This document shows positions 61,461 to 64,000 of a stretch of DNA of 64,000 nucleotides, one piece after another. The first letter of the stretch is position 1. Every line of letters starts with the position of its first letter. Below the pieces are notes generated by a model, which saw nothing but the letters and a program-made list of their open reading frames with translations, did not search any database and was not told the DNA's origin. This DNA is from UBA10161 sp038891035 (GTDB taxonomy: Archaea; Micrarchaeota; Micrarchaeia; Anstonellales; Anstonellaceae): contig JAWAEW010000003.1 of the NCBI GenBank assembly GCA_038891035.1, forward strand, positions 21,854 through 85,853, in the 5' to 3' direction. The translations under genes were made by a program, and so were the position numbers.

Positions 61461-64000
61461 TCAGCTCGGAAGTGTTTGCTTAAAGTTTTCATACGAGTCA
61501 ACCACACGGTAGTCAATGTCGCCCAACGCGGCGAAGTGCTTGAGCGCGCAGTCAATTTTGTCCTGTTCATCTTGCGGTATGGATCTGCGCGTTCCCTGAA
61601 TTGCCGAGTAGCCGAATTTAGTTTCCCTAACGAGGTAGAGCTTGTTTTCTATTTTTCCCGCTACTCTTCGCCGCTGGTAGATAATGGCCCAGTCAGGTCG
61701 ATAGTTGCCGGTCGGTGTTTCTATGTAATAGTTCTGCGGCAGTTTGCAGAAGACGTTCACCTGCTCGTCTTGCGTTAAATCCTGCGCAAACTGTCTTTCC
61801 GAAGGGTTGTCGCAAATCACCTTATCGTAAACCGAGCGCGCGGAGTCCACGACGTTAGTCTTGTAGGTGGATATTTCCTTGTCGAAAATCTCATCGGAAT
61901 ACTTTTCGTTCGTCTTGCGGTACTTGGACGTCTTAATCTCCATTCGAATCTTGTTTTCCCGAACAATGGTGGCTACTTTTGAGATAAATTCCTCTGGGTT
62001 GTTAAAAACATGATTAAGCTTGCCTGACTCCAATAGAATGCGCGCGATTGTTTTCTTTGTCAGGCCCGTTTCTTTGGCTATCCGCGTTACCATGTCGGGC
62101 ACTGAATAGCGTATTTCAAATTGCTTGATTGGTTCGCTTTCTTTTTCTATTGTTTGAATGCCTTCCTTCGTGAACTCTATTTTGGCGCGCCTGACGTCGA
62201 GAATGGGTTTTTTCACCACTAGATTGTCCTTAATCGCCTGGCAACATGCTTTCACAAGCGCTTCGGAATCTATTTCGCACTCGAACTCTGTTTTGACTCG
62301 TAGCTTGTCCCAAATCTCGCGGAATTCTCCTTCGAACACTTCTTGCTTTAGCTTTGCGCTTATCTTCTCGCGGCGGTTTTCAACAGGCGGAGCCACCATA
62401 ATGCCATCCGCACAATACTCCTCTTGAAGCTTTCTGGCAAAGTCTTCGTAGCTTTCGTTTGCAATTATTGTCAAAACGTTCTCGGGTGATTCAAACCGCG
62501 TTCCATCTTGCTTTACTGGAAGTCGCAGCCCCCTTCCAATAGTTTGCCTCTTGGTTATTTCTGAATGTGTTACGCGCAGTGTGCATATGTTGAACACGTT
62601 GGGGTTGTCCCAGCCCTCCCCCAGTGCAGAGTGCGTGAATATAAAACTCGTGTCAGAATCGAAAGAAAGGAGTTTTTCCTTGTCTCTGAGTATTTCATCG
62701 ATTTTTTCTTTGTCCTGTGAAATGCTTTTGAAGGTTTTTCTCGCGGAGAAATAGGCTCCACGCACCTGCTCAGGCTCCTTGTCCTTCCAGTAAGGCCATT
62801 CTTTCTTGAGGCGGTTGAACGCCTCATCGAATGCTTTTTTCACGAAAAGGTATTTTTGCTGGTCGATTTTCTCGAGTTCCTCGGCGCCGCCTTCCTTCGC
62901 AAAGTCCAGTTCCTGGTAATCCGTTACCTCGTCGATGAAAAACAACGACAACACCTTGACTCCTTTGGAGCGCAGTTTCTCCTGTTTCTCGAAATGCGTT
63001 TTTATCGTGTTTTCGATCTGCTCCCTCGCGACTTGTAGATAGGTGTCTCCCTGCGATTCATTAAGCTTGATTTTCACCCCTCCATTGAGTTCCAGATAAG
63101 TATCGTTTTCGGTGTCGCTGATGTTGGCGACCATGGCGTCTCCGTAAGCCGGGTTCTTCGTCTTTTCATGAAAATAATCACCTTTTTGGACAAAGATTTG
63201 CTTTTCCACCACTCCTTTGGCGGTCTTGACTTTGACCAGTACTTTGGCCTTAATTTTCGGCTTCAGCACAACGCCCAACAATTTGATGAGAGGAAGACTC
63301 GCTTCGTTTTTCACCGTCGTTCCGATCACGTCGATTTTCTTGACTAACCCAAGATCATGAGCTTCCTTTGGGCCGAGCGAATAAACGAGGTTGCTCTTGT
63401 CCAAGTCACGGTGCGTCGCCGAATAACGCAATACGAACAGTGGGTTGAGGTTGTTGATGACGCTTGTCGAAAGCTCGGAACTCATTTTGTGCGGCTCGTC
63501 GAGAATCAGCACAGGGCGGGTTTGCGCGAGCATGTCTATGCCACTGTCGGCTATCAAAACGTCGTCTCGCCCCTTTTCATACAGCGTGTTAATGTCCTCC
63601 TTATTGAATGACTGAATGGTGATGACCATTATTTCCAACTGGTTACTCCTGCAAAACGCGCTCAAGTCCGTCAAGCGGTTTGAGGAAAAGACGCGAAAGT
63701 CGTAGGGAATACGGTCAAATAACTTCTGGAAGTGAGGTTTCGTGAGCTTGAGGTTCGCCAAAACGCCCTCGCGGATTGCAACGGACGGCACAACGATTAT
63801 GAATTTCTTCAAGCCGTACCTGCGGTTCAACTCCAAGATAGTTCGAATGTAAACGTAGGTTTTGCCTGTGCCAGTTTCCATTTCCACGCTGAAATTCGGG
63901 CGGTCGTAAAGCCCTTCCCCGATTACGCTTGAAACCTTGGTGGTTTGAAGCCGATTGGCTTGCTGAATCCGATTGAGGTTTTCGTTCAACTTCTCCAAAG
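61461..64000 (-). CDS. Type III restriction enzyme Res subunit, N-terminus beyond window
   Basis: The frame runs off the right edge; about 845 residues are visible. SF2 helicase motifs are in order: I M-E-T-G-T-G-K-T at 40-47, II D-E-P-H at about 167-170, III S-A-T-H, VI Q-T-I-G-R-G-L-R-L-P. A PD-(D/E)xK-type nuclease lies near the C-terminus (R-P-D-W... then L-V-R-E-T-K). Type III Res subunits translocate or switch on DNA and cut when paired with a Mod methylase; Mod should lie beyond the edge. The region is visibly richer in CG than the rest, consistent with acquisition. Confidence 0.9.
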   Translation of the reverse strand, partial: LEKLNENLNRIQQANRLQTTKVSSVIGEGLYDRPNFSVEMETGTGKTYVYIRTILELNRRYGLKKFIIVVPSVAIREGVLANLKLTKPHFQKLFDRIPYDFRVFSSNRLTDLSAFCRSNQLEIMVITIQSFNKEDINTLYEKGRDDVLIADSGIDMLAQTRPVLILDEPHKMSSELSTSVINNLNPLFVLRYSATHRDLDKSNLVYSLGPKEAHDLGLVKKIDVIGTTVKNEASLPLIKLLGVVLKPKIKAKVLVKVKTAKGVVEKQIFVQKGDYFHEKTKNPAYGDAMVANISDTENDTYLELNGGVKIKLNESQGDTYLQVAREQIENTIKTHFEKQEKLRSKGVKVLSLFFIDEVTDYQELDFAKEGGAEELEKIDQQKYLFVKKAFDEAFNRLKKEWPYWKDKEPEQVRGAYFSARKTFKSISQDKEKIDEILRDKEKLLSFDSDTSFIFTHSALGEGWDNPNVFNICTLRVTHSEITKRQTIGRGLRLPVKQDGTRFESPENVLTIIANESYEDFARKLQEEYCADGIMVAPPVENRREKISAKLKQEVFEGEFREIWDKLRVKTEFECEIDSEALVKACCQAIKDNLVVKKPILDVRRAKIEFTKEGIQTIEKESEPIKQFEIRYSVPDMVTRIAKETGLTKKTIARILLESGKLNHVFNNPEEFISKVATIVRENKIRMEIKTSKYRKTNEKYSDEIFDKEISTYKTNVVDSARSVYDKVICDNPSERQFAQDLTQDEQVNVFCKLPQNYYIETPTGNYRPDWAIIYQRRRVAGKIENKLYLVRETKFGYSAIQGTRRSIPQDEQDKIDCALKHFAALGDIDYRVVDSYENFKQTLPS

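Overview
The window is archaeal chromosome. Evidence includes archaeal-type ValRS and LeuRS, a Trm5-type tRNA methylase, FEN1, deoxyhypusine synthase, MBF1, a proteasome beta subunit, the KH/beta-CASP termination nuclease FttA (aCPSF1), an HTH-linked CTP-type riboflavin kinase, NadM, a class III (pilin-type) signal peptide, a C/D-box guide RNA and many TATA-box promoters about 26 bases from start codons. Genes are tightly packed, AT-rich, and often use GTG or TTG starts behind GGTG-type ribosome binding sites. I suspect a DPANN or related uncultivated lineage (Diapherotrites/Micrarchaeota-like), but the sequence alone does not fix this.

Layout. 1-2015: the 3' part of a giant cysteine-rich protein, 24 tandem six-cysteine modules with a cystine-knot-like spacing. 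2012-14051: UppP, ValRS, small membrane proteins, a TPR protein, an MFS permease, LeuRS, Trm5-like methylase and a eukaryote-type (GT3) glycogen synthase. 14109-22335: carA-argF-carB, a PLD-family nuclease, purH and nadM. 22289-27795: FKBP isomerase, then a membrane protein, a TPR-AAA+ fusion ATPase, a PrsW-type intramembrane protease and a pilin-like protein. 27776-31858 (minus): an operon of a CBS protein with a ribosome-hibernation-like tail followed by pyrD-pyrK-pyrC. 31912-41715: transglutaminase-like protein, RNase Z-like hydrolase, Sua5, a redoxin, a ParB/SerK-fold protein, a C/D sRNA, the riboflavin kinase, FEN1, deoxyhypusine synthase, a thioredoxin-CcdA fusion and MBF1. 41775-49152: site-2 protease, an HTH protein, two divergent KaiC-like proteins (one with a damaged P-loop), M48 protease, proteasome beta and FttA. 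49154-52274 (minus): surface and membrane proteins plus a 49-residue LysW-like zinc ribbon. 52395-57968: an MFS permease and a copper cluster (membrane-anchored winged-helix regulator, palindromic operator candidate, HMA chaperone, Met/Gly-rich membrane protein, cupredoxin with Cys tail, CopA). 58020-60704: lipoprotein, small membrane protein, coiled-coil protein. 60705-61220 is gene-free. 61221-64000 differs in composition (richer in CG) and carries a type III restriction Res subunit cut by the window edge.

How genes work together. carA/carB make carbamoyl phosphate for both the adjacent ornithine carbamoyltransferase and the pyrimidine pathway (pyrC, pyrD, pyrK); pyrB is not in the window. 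Several extracytoplasmic protein-quality genes (thioredoxin-CcdA, PrsW, site-2 protease, M48 protease, TPR-AAA) and a very disulfide-rich exported-type protein suggest active cell-surface protein folding and turnover. Many convergent neighbours share stop codons through 4-base TTAG, TTAA or CTAG overlaps.
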